A stretch of DNA of 64,000 bases from Sciurus carolinensis (taxonomy: Eukaryota; Chordata; Mammalia; Rodentia; Sciuridae). The position numbers were made by a program, and so were the translations under genes. This document shows, one piece after another, positions 34,076-45,780 of this stretch (the stretch's first letter is position 1; the number at the start of each line of letters is the position of its first letter). The DNA lies in contig NC_062219.1 of assembly GCF_902686445.1 (NCBI RefSeq), forward strand, positions 104,657,160 to 104,721,159. The letters run 5' to 3'. A model generated the notes under the pieces. The model did not search any database. It was given only the letters and a program-made list of their open reading frames with translations, and was not told where the DNA came from.

Positions 34076-35229
34076 TCAAAAAAAAAACTGCGATCATTAC
34101 CAATGATTCTATATTACACACTAAAAAATATTTCAATATTGTCTTGGTCCTTTTGTCCCTCTGCTGCAATCACCACACAGCCTGAGAGATACTCAGACTC
34201 CTTCACTATCACCCTATGTTTTAACATTGCATGAAAATTTCCCCAACCATTTTGCTAGAGGTTATTATGTACCTAAAAATACAAAAACAAAAAAGTAAAA
34301 AACAAACTTAAATTTTATCTTTTGCATTTACTACAACCTGTCCTGCACATTTGTCAAAACAAGATCCAATGGATACCTAGTTCATGATACAGTCAGACTC
34401 AGAATTTGAGGAACATTTTGCACAAATAGAAAAAAAAAACTTCACTGATATGTTAATACCTTTGCTGGAAAATATAATTCATTTTTAAGGATACAATCCC
34501 ACTGTAATTTTTGTCCACTCACAACTTTTTGTTTGACTCCAAGCAAGTCATCAAAATTCTTCAGGTTAATTTCCTCATTTTGCATACAGATCCATTGAAG
34601 TAACCTTTCGTGGCTTACATGGATACTCTATAGAATAACATATTTATGATTAGTCAGTTACTAAGAAATGTAAAGAGAAATTTTTCTTGTGTCCAGGAAG
34701 CCAGATATATTTTTAATCCTCAATTTGTTTTCCATTGCCCAATAAAAGAATACAGTTCTTTGTTCGAGTCAATTAGGTTAAAGTAATATAGGTTAAGTAG
34801 CTGGTTACAAATGTTAACACACAGATTTGGTCAAAATTGTTCATTTTCTGGTTACAGGGTCTTGGTAATTCTCCACAACCAGTTGCATCATTTATTGTAC
34901 TGCACTGATGAGATCTTTTCTAGTCAGGTAACCTCAACCTGTAGGGATTCAGACATCCTGATGTGATCATATACCCAAAGTACCAAAATCTGGCACAAAT
35001 AAAAACTTCCAAACGGAGAAATTATTAGTTAGTTTGGAGGAGAGTTCAGCCAATGAGTTTAATACCTTATAGATAATTCACCAAAGGAACGAATTTGTCC
35101 TTCATTTTGGCGAAATCTTTTGTGCTCAATATAGATAGCCAGAAAGAATGGAGGCTGGTGAGATGTGTGTTTTGGGTCTAACCCAATAAATCAAGGAGAA
35201 CATATTTTCTGTGAGTACAAGTCATTTTC
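34076..35229. other. intergenic, unassigned
   Basis: No gene or confident repeat is seen. A 66-codon frame (34034-34234) starts in L1 and has no recognised domain. Confidence 0.35.
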
Positions 35230-35435
35230 TGTACTCCCGAGTTGAGTGTGACCTGGAGATGAATCACTTTATCACCTCTTAGGAAAACTTCTCAAGTCTG
35301 CTATTTCCTAATTTATAAAATAGGAAGACTGCTTGGAGAAATTATGACCTGTCACACAGAAAGTATTTTGGTCACTGAGCAGCATTTATTGAGCACCCAC
35401 TGTGTGCTAATACTATGCAAATACAAGGTGTCAGG
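35230..35435 (+). mobile_element. MIR-like fragment, with an adjoining old repeat
   Basis: gtgacctggagatgaatcac, ctgctatttcctaatttata and aaataggaagactgc follow MIR order. 35375-35435 (agcatttattgagcacccac, tgtgtgctaatactatg) is another MIR or dispersed-repeat piece in the opposite sense. Confidence 0.5.
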
Positions 35436-35669
35436 TTAACAAATCACAACACCTTTGGCTGCAAAATAGTTTTTTAAAACCCTCCGCTCCATTAATATTC
35501 CATGCCATATGGTGAAGAAAGGTCTAAATTCTATTGCTTTTGCTTTTACAGATAATTTATGAAAAAAATGAAATATTAACTAGGAATGTGGTAGAATGGC
35601 TTTCTATTTCGCTAGAAGATGACAAATGAAGCAGCAGAGGCACACATTTGAATAAGGAATTATCAATCA

Positions 35670-36180
35670 ACCTCAAACTTGACCCACAGCTGTCATCCCT
35701 ATAAATTAATGTTTACCATTTTTAAGTATGTGCAGGACATCTGGAAACACACAGAGGCTGTGGCTGGCAAGAAATTTCCAAGAAATAGTATATCAAAAGC
35801 TAATTATAGCAGCAGCAAGCCCAAGTGTCATTTTGTTATGGTGAATTATAGACGGGAGCTCTGTCACCACAAACTGTTATTCATAACTAAATCATAATGC
35901 TTTTAAGTTTTAATTAATCTGCTCAGCTTTAGTTGCAAGGGAGAAGCTTGCTTAACTGTTAAGCCACCGAGACTCTCTTGGGCTACCCTGGAACTGCATC
36001 CGAACACCTGAGGGAGCAAGACCACATTATCAGGCTGACATTGCCTCTATTAAAGAGAAGTTCTTTTAATATGTCAGAGTCTGAATATTTCTTTCTATTT
36101 CATTATCAAAAAACCAATTAATTTTCCATAAGAGCACCAAATTAATTACAAAATACTATGGAAATCAGAGCTGACTCTTC
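35670..36180. promoter_or_regulatory. candidate conserved non-coding element, TAATTA-rich
   Basis: No repeat landmarks over about 500 bp. Mixed, non-monotonous sequence has several homeodomain-type cores: taattata (35801), taattaat (35911), and attaatt words near 36118 and 36150. It has more complex composition than the flanks. This is the texture of developmental enhancers, but conservation was not measured. The 72-codon frame at 35679-35897 shows no protein features. Confidence 0.3.
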
Positions 36181-36628
36181 TCCCACACCATTATGGAAAT
36201 GCCAAGCCCCTTGGCAGCAAAGTCCTAGGAAGGTACCAGTTTTCTCCTTAGTTAACACTTTGTGATGTTGGGAAGACCCTGAAGAGCTAGAGCCTTTATT
36301 TCTCTTTCACATGAGTTATTTCCTCCAATTGCTTACCTAGGTCACATTGTTACTAGGGAATCATCCCTGTTTCATGATGATTAGTTGGAAAAGGAAAATT
36401 CTCCATAGTGAAATATCATTTTATTCACTGTAATCTCTTGGGTTTCCATCTCATCTGCACACCTGGATTATAAATTCCTCATGGAGTTAGCTATGTACAA
36501 ATGTACTCCTTACTCCCACCTTCCCCTTTCTGCCCTTGATCTGAGCATCTGTTCTGAATTCATACTTAGAATTTAATAAGTTTTTGTCAGTTTTGTCAGT
36601 TGAAATACAATGAATTTTAATGTGACTT

Positions 36629-36629
<1 letters not shown>

Positions 36630-36659
<30 letters not shown>
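36630..36659 (-). repeat. T30 homopolymer
   Basis: Thirty consecutive T, possibly the tail of a minus-strand retrosequence whose body I cannot identify. Confidence 0.9.
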
Positions 36660-36661
<2 letters not shown>

Positions 36662-36705
36662 TTTACTGGACTTGGAATTCAAAACAAATTTTAAAAAGAG
36701 AGAGT

Positions 36706-36851
36706 GCAGACATCATTACCCTATGCACATGTATGATTACACAAATGGTATGAATCTACATCATGCCCAACAATACAAAGGAAAAGTTGGACCCCATTTG
36801 AGTATAATGACTCAAAATGCAGTCTGTAAAAAAAGAATAATTAAATAAAAT
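36706..36851 (+). mobile_element. 5'-truncated young L1 3' end
   Basis: Reads cacatgtatgattacacaaa, tggtatgaatctacatcatg, tcaaaatgcagtctgtaaaa and an A-rich tail: the last 130 bp of the squirrel L1 3' UTR. ttttaaaaagagagagt (36689-36705) and ttttaaaaagagacagt (36852-36868) form a 17-bp target-site duplication with one mismatch. Confidence 0.85.
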
Positions 36852-37004
36852 TTTTAAAAAGAGACAGTAACAGAAGTCTACATGTTCTTTTCATCAAGCA
36901 TTTGCTGCCCAAATAGCACCTGCCTTAACTCATGGCTATTTAAATTTTTGTTAAACAAACAAAAATTGCCCCTCTGAGGAATATATTATGACTATCCCTG
37001 TCCC

Positions 37005-37130
37005 TTTCTATTTTTTATTTTGAACAGGGTCTAACTAAATTTCCAAGTCTGTTCTTAAACTTGTGTTCCTCCTCCTTTGACCTCCCAAGCTGGGAGTACA
37101 GGCATGTGCCACTGCACTCAGCTACTCGAA
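37005..37130 (-). mobile_element. B1-type SINE, reverse, decayed
   Basis: ttgaacagggtctaactaaa, ctcctttgacctcccaagct and gggagtacaggcatgtgcca are a reverse B1 monomer. Many substitutions. Confidence 0.68.
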
Positions 37131-37541
37131 CTTCTTTTTGACCCAAGGTGACTCCTTCACTTTCTGAAGAAAGGCCTTAGTCTCTGGAGAGCTCTGCCTG
37201 AGAAAGACTGGGAAAGTCTTTGTGGAATGGACAGACATCATACTTCCTGTGAAGCACCCAGTGGCATGCCTTAACCAGCAGGCGCAGGACATTTTGCTGA
37301 TTTGACACCAGGATCAGTGTCCTTTATGGCTTTCTGTCTTGAGTTACCGACTTATATTTTAGTTGCCTATATCTAGATTAACTGAAATTTAAAGTACAAT
37401 AGTTTCCCCATGGTTCTTGTTACCATTTATCTAACAGCTTATAGAAGAGTTTATAGATAAAACACTATCACTTATTCAATAAATTAATTCAAAAATTAGT
37501 AAATGCTAATTTCAATATTGACCTTTTTCAAAGCAGTTTTT

Positions 37542-38323
37542 TTTTAATTGTAAACAAATGGGATACATGTTGTTTCTCTGTACATGGAGTAAAGACATAC
37601 CATTTGTGTAATCATAAATTTACATATGCTAATGTTGTTTGATTCATTGTTATTTTTCCCCTTCCCCCCACCCCTCCCACCCCTCTTTACCCTCTATACA
37701 GTCCTTCCTTCCTCCATTCTTGCCCCCCTCCCTAACCCTAACCCTAAACCTAACCTTAACCCTAACACTAACCCCTCCCACCCCCCATTATATGTCATCA
37801 TCCGCTCATCAGCAAGATCATTTGTCCTTTGGTTTTTTGAGATTGGCTTATCTCACTTAGCATAATATTCTTTAATTTCATCCATTTGCCTGCAAATGCC
37901 ATAATTTTATCATTCTTTATGGCAGAGTAGTAGACATATGAAAAAATGTTCAACATCTCTAGTAATAAGAGAAAAGCAAATCAAAACTACCCTAAGATTT
38001 CATCTCACCCCAATTAGAAAGGCGATTATCAAGAACATAAGCAACAATAGGGGTTGGCGAGGATGTGGGGAAAAAGGTACACTCATACGTTGCTGGTGGG
38101 GCTGCAAATTAGTGCAGTCACTCTGGAAAGCAGTGTGGAGATTCCTTAGAAAACTTGGAATGGAACCACCATTTGACCCAGCTATCCCACTCCTCAGATA
38201 ATACCGAAAGGACTTAAAATCAGCATACTACAGAGATATAGCCACATCAATGTTCATAGCTGCTCAATTCACAATAGCCAGATTGTGGAACCAACCTAGA
38301 TGTCCTTCAATTGATGAATGGAT
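37542..38323 (-). mobile_element. 5'-inverted (twin-primed) L1
   Basis: 37542-37931 is the reverse L1 3' UTR and ORF2 end. 37932-38323 is plus-oriented ORF2 with the C-terminal [15 protein letters not shown] and PFDPAIPLL words (frame 37938-38201). The plus block stops at gatgaatggataaa, about 40 bases short of where the minus block starts in the intact element. aaagcagttttt at 37530-37541 and 38324-38335 is a 12-bp target-site duplication. Close match among copies suggests a recent insertion. Confidence 0.9.
37730..37774 (-). repeat. telomere-like (CCCTAA)n-type tract in the L1 3' UTR
   Basis: About seven variant units of ccctaa (ccctaa, ccctaa, ccctaaa, cctaa, ccttaa, ccctaa, cactaa) on the plus strand, so TTAGGG-type on the L1 sense strand. 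The copy at 54290 has a degenerate counterpart (aacccaactccaaccccaac) at the same place in the UTR. The copies at 17361 and 55403 do not show it. Confidence 0.85.
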
Positions 38324-38335
38324 AAAGCAGTTTTT

Positions 38336-39744
38336 AAAAGAATTATTGTATCTAAAAGTTGTGAAGGACATTAGCTAAGCCTACTTGGTCTTCTTCCCTA
38401 TGACTATGGATCCGTTTTCACTTTATTTACATAGGTGGACTTCATATCTTTCAAGTGTTTTTCCAACTTTGAAAAGGAAAGAACAGGTAGATTATTGTGT
38501 TTCACATATGAAATGATGCAGCCACTTCTTTTATATTTACTTCCCCAAGGAGTTTGCTGATTTAAAAATGGAAGACTTTACAGGATGGCATAAGATTTAA
38601 TTTGACTGCTTGGCGAGTAGTTTGTGTGGTACTTCAAAATACAGGCATGATTGTGCAGCTTCACATGTGTGCCAAGCAGACCTGGAAGTCTCAGACACTC
38701 ATCCAAACAAAAGAACATGAATCATATATGATGCAACACAATTTTGTGTACCCTGTTTCTCATGAGGAAATGGAGACTTGGTGTGACTTGTGTCACATAA
38801 CAAAGATCATCCTTTGACACTAAAGGTCAAACTCTTTAGGGTCCCATTGAGGGCTAAGATATAGTTTGTCCCTGAAACCTATGTTTCCAGTGGTAGACAG
38901 AGGAATAGATGCCCCCCACCACCAGTTGGAACCCTGTTAGGAGAGATGTGTATGAACTTCTGAGCTATTTTAGGCTTTTATTTTTCTCTTATTAAATGCT
39001 AATTTTTCATTCCTGTCATAAAGCAAAAATAAATCTAAAATGGAAAAAATTATTTCGATTTGTTCCTCCTATGTAGGGAAAGCAAATGCTGGCATAATAA
39101 TTGCTAAAATGCTGCTTAAATTGACATCCGACTCATGGCCAACATCAGAAGACAAGTTGAAACAGTGATGGATAAATAATTAAAATATTTGGAGACATTG
39201 GGTTCACATTTTCTCTTAATAAAATTACATTTTTGAGCCTCTCATATGAGCTTCCAAGTACTCCTTAGCCAAAGGTTCGCTGAGCTAACTATTCCCTTCA
39301 AAAATGTGTTCTTTAATTTAAAAACAAAGGCTGATGGGACTAATTTAGCTCAGTTCTTACCTTTGTGTCAGCTCAGGGCTCAAAGAGAGATTTTTTTTTT
39401 TTTCCTTCTGAGGGTATAAAAGATTCTCTCACGTTAGAGAACAAGGATATGGGAAATGTAGCTGAATGAGGCATGAAGCCCCACAAATGTCCAAGAGCCA
39501 ACACAGGAGATCCAACCTGAGGAAGTTGTCTAGTTTATTTTCAGCTGTGTGAGGTATCCTTTCTGGGGAAAGGGAAGGTATCTTGACCAATGTTAAAATT
39601 TCAAATGGTGGACTCATTCTAGACTTTCCAGATATTTAGGACTACAGATTTCAAGCCAAAACCAGTCTCAGAATGGTAGTATGGTAAAATAGAAAAAGCC
39701 TAAGATCAGATACTCTTGTGCATTGTATGAGCATGGGAAGGTAA
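38336..39744. other. intergenic, MIR-like trace
   Basis: No gene is seen. 38750-38815 (tttctcatgaggaaatggag, acttgtgtcacataacaaag) is a probable reverse MIR fragment. 39060-39400 is unique-looking and not assigned. Confidence 0.35.
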
Positions 39745-39960
39745 TTGAATCACAGTGAGAATTCACATTTATTGAGTATTTCCTATGAGCTAGACACTAT
39801 CCTAGTCATTTTTCCTGGACTTAGCTCTTTTGTTGGCAAAAATCTCCTTGTATGCTGATTATCAGATCTCTTACACAAATGAGGAAAATAGACACAGGAA
39901 GGTCAAGTAGCTTGCCTCAAGTCACACAGCTAGAAAGCAAGGGACTAGGATATGTTATAC
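39745..39960 (-). mobile_element. MIR SINE
   Basis: tcacatttattgagtatttc, tatgagctagacactatcct, aatgaggaaaatagacacag and caagtcacacagctagaaag are the reverse complement of MIR over most of its length. Confidence 0.82.
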
Positions 39961-41059
39961 TCCCTCAATGAGTTAACAAGGACAAAAATTGGCCTAATAG
40001 CTCCAGTTTATCATGCCAGATAAATGAGCTATGTGGATTAAATAGTGTAACCAGTGAAAAGGCCCAATATAGCTTCTGTTAGGAAAATTATTTATTAACA
40101 ATGTAGCTTTCCTTTCTTCCTCCTTTCTTACCCTCCTTATTCCTTGTGGCTACTCCTAACCCCTTACAGCCTTCCTTTGTAAGTTCTCTAATTTCAGTGT
40201 GCTTCTCCAGAGGTTCTAACGCCTAAACAAGATGGGAATACCAGATGCAGAAGTCTCATTGTTAGGCAAATGGAAGTTCATGTTGCCTGTCAGGTTTGAA
40301 TGGCACCTTTTGGGCTCACCCTCTTTGCTATGGAAAGACTTGTAGTATGAGTTGATTTTTCTCCTTCTGACAATGAGATTTCTGGTCATTAGAAGTAATA
40401 CTTTTCTAGATACAATATTATATTTATTATATATGGTAATATGATTTAAATACTTAGGATTGGGGCTGTGAGTCTAGAGAATGTGATAAAGAATAGGAAG
40501 CCAAGGATAGACTCTCTGTGAACTGTAGCTAATAGTCAGTTTATGCATCCTACAACCATGATGTTCACCCTGCCGTGCTGCACACGGGCACTCAGAAGCA
40601 CATACACTTTGACTGTTGCAGTTTCATGGATAATGAGATGCTCCCAGATAGACCTCACTCTATGAGATTCACTATAGAAACCTAGGCAAAGGATCCTTCT
40701 GTGGATCACATGTTGTTATTGTTCTCTTCCTGAATTTGTTTCTTCTCCATGTTGTTTAAATACTTCGAAGTCCTAACAACAATCAGATTGGCTTTTCTCC
40801 TTTTAGTAAGGACTCCTTTTAATTGGTTTTGGACTCATTTACCATTACCATCTGAATCAGTTCTTTAACCGAAATACAATAATCAGCTTCCTCAAATTTT
40901 TAGAAACCTTTTGCCTTCAGATCCATTAGTCTACCATACATACCTTATGTTAATTATTTATTAAAATGGTATGAAATTTTCTTCCCTACCTCGTGGTCTT
41001 TCTTTTGTCTAAGATTACTCTTATATTTTAAAATAACTTCTTTCTTTTATTTAAAAAAG
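39961..41059. other. intergenic, unassigned
   Basis: No gene or confident repeat is seen. Confidence 0.35.
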
Positions 41060-41640
41060 TAGGACTTATTCACTATCAAAGTACCATAAGATCCAGTATT
41101 GGACTCCTGGGTATGTATCTTAACTGAAGTCAGAATACTATAGCAATACAGGCATACCAATGTTTATAGCAGCACAACTTATTAGCAGTCAAGTTATGGA
41201 ACTAGCCCAGATGCCCATCAACAAATGAGTGGATAAAGGCAATGCTATATGTATACACAATGGAGTTTTACTCAGCCACAAAGAAAAATGGAATTATGAA
41301 ATTATGACATTTGCCTATAAATGGATGGAACTGGTAAACACTATGCTAAGTGCAATAAGTCAGACTCAGAAAGTTAAAGGTCAAATGTTTTCTATCATAT
41401 GTGGAAACTAGATCAAAATTAGGGGTAAAAGGCAAGGGACCAGGAATCCTCTAAAAATAGAAAAGAGATGAGTGGAATAGAGAAAGGGGATTGAGAGGGA
41501 GAGAGATGGTACAAGAAAGAAAAGGAATGGTAGAATGAAATTGACCAAAATATGCTATGTACAAATTTGAATATGCCACAGTAAATTTCACCTGTATGTA
41601 CATCTATATAGCATTAATTTAAAAGAACTATAAATAAATA
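41060..41640 (+). mobile_element. L1 ORF2 C-terminus and 3' UTR
   Basis: ORF2 end words: actcctgggtatgtatctta, caatgtttatagcagcacaa, gatgcccatcaacaaatgag, aatggagttttactcagcca. The 60-codon frame 41229-41411 is ORF2-derived (AYKWMELVNTML, then SAISQTQKVKG). A 3' UTR with a purine-rich block gattgagagggagagagatg follows. Moderately old and 5'-truncated. Confidence 0.78.
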
Positions 41641-41815
41641 GAAGGAAGACCAAAACTGTGGATGAGGGGGAATAGTGGGAGGGAGGAAGGGAATGAGGAA
41701 ATATAGGGAACTGAAGTTGAGCAAATTACATTCCATATATATGCGGTTACGTCAAAATGAACCCTAGTGTGATATATAACTAATGCAGTAATAAAACCAC
41801 AAAAGTGAGAAAACA
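41641..41815 (+). mobile_element. second L1 3' UTR fragment
   Basis: A purine-rich block (gtgggagggaggaagggaat) followed by acattccatatatatgcggt and a taaaaccacaaaagtgagaa tail matches another L1 3' UTR type in the same orientation. Confidence 0.5.
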
Positions 41816-41866
41816 TGAATGTGAAAATAAAAAAATTTAAGCAAGATCTTCCTACCAGAATCCATC

Positions 41867-42292
41867 TGTTTTAGTCAGTTTTTTCACTGCTGTGACTAAA
41901 TGATCTGACCAGAACAATTTTAAAGGTGGAAAAGTTTATTTGAGGGTTCACAGTTTCAGAGGTCTCAGACCATAGACAGCTGGCTCCATTCATAAGGGCT
42001 TGAGGTGAGGCTGAACATCTTGGCAGGAGAAAGTGGCAGAGGGAAGCAGCTCACATCATGGTGATCAGGAAACAAAGAGAGAGACTCCACTCTCCAGATA
42101 CAAAATATATACCCTATGGCCACACCCCAATTCCTACCTCCTTCAGGGACACCCTACCACTTCAATTAACCCCATTAGGGATTAATTCAGTAATTGGGTT
42201 AAGGCTCTTACAATCCAATCATTTCTCCTCTGAACCTTCCTGCATTGTCTGCATGTGAGCTTTTGGGGGACACCTTATATCCAAACCATAAC
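41867..42292 (-). mobile_element. MaLR-type LTR, reverse, near full length
   Basis: On the minus strand it starts tgttatggtttggatataag and ends at gtcacagcagtgaaaaaact. The plus strand shows gttttagtcagttttttcac at its left edge and atatccaaaccataaca at its right. ccat[c/t] next to both ends may be the 5-bp target-site duplication. The 66-codon frame inside is incidental. Confidence 0.82.
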
Positions 42293-42369
42293 ACCATTTA
42301 ATTCCCCCACATATAAGCATACATTCTTTGTGGGAAAGTATTTATTTGTAAATCATACATCTTACTAGA

Positions 42370-43480
42370 GATTAATATCTTAAAAAATAGAAGAAGAATG
42401 TATAAGTCTATCAAAAAGATGAATAATCTAATTTAAAAATGGGGAAAGGACCTAAGCAGACATGTCTTCCAAAATACCAACAGGTATATATAAAAGTATA
42501 CTCAAAAGCTTTAATCCCAATATCATCAGGGGCATATGAATCAAAACTGAAAACATATCATTCCATGCCCTTCTGGACAGGCAGGATGGAAGCAGGAGGA
42601 TTGTAAGTTTGAAGTCAGCATAGGTTACTTAGTGAAACCCTGTCTCAAATTAAAAATTAAAAAGTACTAGGATTGTAGCTCAGTGGTACATCCCCAGTAC
42701 TTGCCAAACAAAACCCAAAAAAGTCAAGAGAAAACAAATGTTGTCAAAGATGTGAAAGATGTGAAGGAAAAAGAACCCTGGATACCAGTGGTGTTAATGT
42801 AAATTGATAGAACTGTTGTGGAAAAGAGAGATCTCTCATAAAAATTAAAGCAAAATGGCTGTATAATCAGTCACCAGTTCTGGGTATATATATACAAAGG
42901 AAAAGAATCAGATGTCAAGTTGACATCTGTGCTTCCATGTTTCTTTTAACACTATTCACAATAGCAAAGATACACAATCAATCTGAGTGCCTATCAGTTG
43001 ATAAGTAGATAAAGATGTAGTATGTACATATATAATGGAATACTATTCAGACATTAAAAAGAATGAAATGCTATCAATTGCAATAATATAATGAAGCTGG
43101 AGGGCATTATGTCAAGTAAAATAACTCAAATAAAGCTGAATACTGTATGATATCACTTACATGTAGAATCTAAACATGAAGTCAACCTCATAATCACAGA
43201 TTGTAGAACTATTTGGCTCTTAGGGCCTGGGAGTAGAAAAAAGGGGAACATTGGTCAAAGTATACAAAGTTTAAGTTGTAAGATGAATAAGTTCTGGGCC
43301 TTTAAGGTACAGTATGTTGACTATAGTACATACCATATTGAATATTGAAATTAGTTAAGATAATTAAGTGTTATTTTCTAAAACTGGGGGAGTAACTGTG
43401 AGGTAATAGACATGTTGAGTAATTTCTTGCCTGTGATATAATTTCTCCAAAGATACTTACATCAAATCATTACAGTATTT
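42370..43480 (+). mobile_element. old L1 (L1M-like) ORF2 end and 3' UTR, SINE-interrupted
   Basis: ORF2 words before the SINE: tggggaaaggacctaagcag, gcatatgaatcaaaactgaa. After it: caccagttctgggtatatat, ctattcacaatagcaaagat, gcctatcagttgataagtag, gaatactattcagacattaa. The 3' UTR has gatatcacttacatgtagaa and tgactatagtacataccata. No frame is left. Confidence 0.75.
42571..42728 (+). mobile_element. decayed B1-ID composite SINE inside L1
   Basis: gatggaagcaggaggattgt, tagtgaaaccctgtctcaaa and ggattgtagctcagtggtac are the eroded B1 and ID halves. The 5' start is lost. Confidence 0.62.
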
Positions 43481-44317
43481 ATTTTAAATATATATGATTT
43501 TATTTATAACAACAAAATGGAAAAAACACATTCTTTTCCGCTTGACATAATTTTGTGAGCATAGCATATTTTTATGATAATAAATATGTTCTATATAATT
43601 TAATAATAACATAATATTCTGTTGCATAGATATGTTATGATGTACAACATATCTGCAGTTGTTAAATACTTAGGTCGTTTCCCACATGTATTATTAAAAT
43701 AGTATGGTAATGTGAATTTCCTATTGTTAAATATTTTTCCCTAACCCTAATTATCCCTTTAAGACAATCTCAAAGACCTGGGTCAGTTGGCCATGTTTAT
43801 TTCAGACTTGTCTTACCTAGTTTTCAACTTACTTAATACAACAGTTTGCACCCCCTTTCCATTATGTAAACACATAATTATCCACAGTTTTTGAAAGTTG
43901 CATTTTTTTATTTTCATTTTTGCTATTTTTTTTGTCATTGTATTTTTATGCATTTTGTTTATTATTACAGAGAAGCAACAAATTTCCTGCCTCTTACCTC
44001 TATTATCACTTACTAAATGATTCATAACAAAGGTTCTTCTGTGGCCACCTCATCCTCCCTGGTCATAGACCATTTGTAGTCATGAATCACTGTTTTCAAG
44101 TGATTATACTTCCACTAACAAATATTTAGATTGCTAATGATATCAAACATTTTTTCTAACAATTATTTAATTTGCACAGTTATTAGTGTAGTAGCTTGCT
44201 TTCTGATGTAGGAGCCTTTTCACTTCCTGGCTTGACTCAAAAGCAGATAAACAGAAGTGAGTTCAATTTGATTCATAGAAGAATGAGAAAGAATTATTTA
44301 ATTGGAGATACTATATA
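43481..44317. other. intergenic, possibly L1-related, unassigned
   Basis: No gene is seen. 43540-43720 and 44090-44180 (gctaatgatatcaaacattt) have the flavour of very old L1 but are not firmly assigned. The 70-codon minus frame 43813-44025 has no recognised domain. Confidence 0.3.
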
Positions 44318-44330
44318 AAGAATATCAAGT

Positions 44331-44465
44331 TGTTACCTTACGTACATGTATGATTACACGAATGGTATGAATCTACATCATGTACAACCATAGAAACAAA
44401 ATGATGTATCCCATTTGTGTACAATGAATCAAAATGCAGTCTGTAAAAAAAATAAAATAAAAAAG
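44331..44465 (+). mobile_element. 5'-truncated young L1 3' end
   Basis: gtacatgtatgattacacga, tcatgtacaaccatagaaac, tgtgtacaatgaatcaaaat, gcagtctgtaaaaaaaataa: the terminal L1 3' UTR. aagaat[a]t/acaagt at 44318-44330 and 44467-44479 is a 13-bp target-site duplication with one mismatch. The 60-codon minus frame is antisense. Confidence 0.85.
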
Positions 44466-44479
44466 AAAGAATAACAAGT

Positions 44480-45489
44480 CAAATGATCTTATAGAAAGAC
44501 ACATTTCAACTTGATATAAAGAATGAGGTGCCTCGAAAGTAAAGTTTCTTCTCACTACAAGTCAAGCAGATAGAGGGTCCTTGGAAGGACTCCCATGCTA
44601 GAAGCCCTGAATAGAGATAGTGACTTCTCTCTCTCTCTCTTCTAATATCTATGAAGTTGTTCTCTATAGTTTATGTTGTTGTTTGCTGCTTTTTACTACT
44701 AGTTGTGCCCATATTTATTTGTGGAAGAACTTTTGCCACTTCATTTGCACAATTTTCCCAACAAACTGAATGCTGGAGGGGACAGGATAGGGTCATATTC
44801 TGATCAATAGTGCCTGGCTCACCACCTGTATCCTGATGTGTCTGTTATAGTGCTAGGCCCCATTATATGCTCCAAAGGTACTGACTTATCTGTATTGATT
44901 CCCCTTCACTCTAAAATTACCTTAAGTCATAACTATGATTAATTAATTCTTTCTTGAGGATCAAATGTTGCTTTAAATTGCTAGATGTAATAATCAGTTG
45001 ACTGATCTTTTTTTTTTTTTTTTCAATCACCAGTTAAGCACATCTTGAAATAAAACTCCATTAGTTTTTGTGTCCCATTTGTTCCATGCCTTGGCTCCTA
45101 GTACACTTTAAGTTTCCTAAGTTCAAAAACTGTTTCTTAGTTTAATCGCACATAGTATCTAGTGGAGCATGATGTACACATAGGCTCTTGGTGAGCACCA
45201 TCCTTCATGCACCAAGTGTGGCGGATGCATGAAGGAGAATTGCTTTCTTTGCCCAGCCACCTGGGAAGACTAGCTCTTCAGGTGTCATTTCAAGAGATAA
45301 CAAGTCTTAGATGGACTCTGTAAGGGAAATCTAGGGCAGGACATTTGAACAGTAGGTTCTTCCTCCAGTTTAAATACTTTGAATGGTTAAGGAGTGTCAC
45401 CAATCCCTTGGACTGTTGTGGTGTATTATGCCTGCTCTGCCTCCTTCTCACAAGAAGTATGATGGATAAGATCTCCCAACCTGATTCAA
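44480..45489. other. intergenic, unassigned
   Basis: No gene is seen. There is a T19-type run near 45009-45023. The 80-codon frame 45345-45587 runs into MIR sequence and is not supported as a gene. Confidence 0.3.
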
Positions 45490-45780
45490 ACAGTGTCTGG
45501 ATTCAAATCCCAGCTCAACTACTTGCTAACTTTATACCTTACATGAGTTACTCAATTTCTCATTGCTACAATTTTTTTTCATTTTGAAATAATTACATGT
45601 GCAATAATGCATATGTTAACTAGTTTGTCTATCAACCTAAACAAAAAACAAAGATAAATACATAAATAAAAATAATTACAATTATAATTTTCTCATGAAG
45701 TTTTTATGAAGATTGAGCTAATATGTGTCAAGCTCTTAGAATAGTCTGTCACGTAATAAACTCTTAATAATGTTAAATGT
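45490..45780 (+). mobile_element. MIR, interrupted
   Basis: The left part cagtgtctggattcaaatcc, cagctcaactacttgctaac and the right part gttttatg-like aagattgagctaatatgtgt, gaatagtctgtcacgtaata, aactcttaataatgtt follow MIR order. About 110 bp of A/T-rich sequence (45575-45685) lies between them. Confidence 0.58.

Noticed and set aside
37730..37774. interstitial telomere from chromosome fusion
   Set aside because: It sits at a homologous position within an L1 3' UTR with a target-site duplication, so it came with the element.
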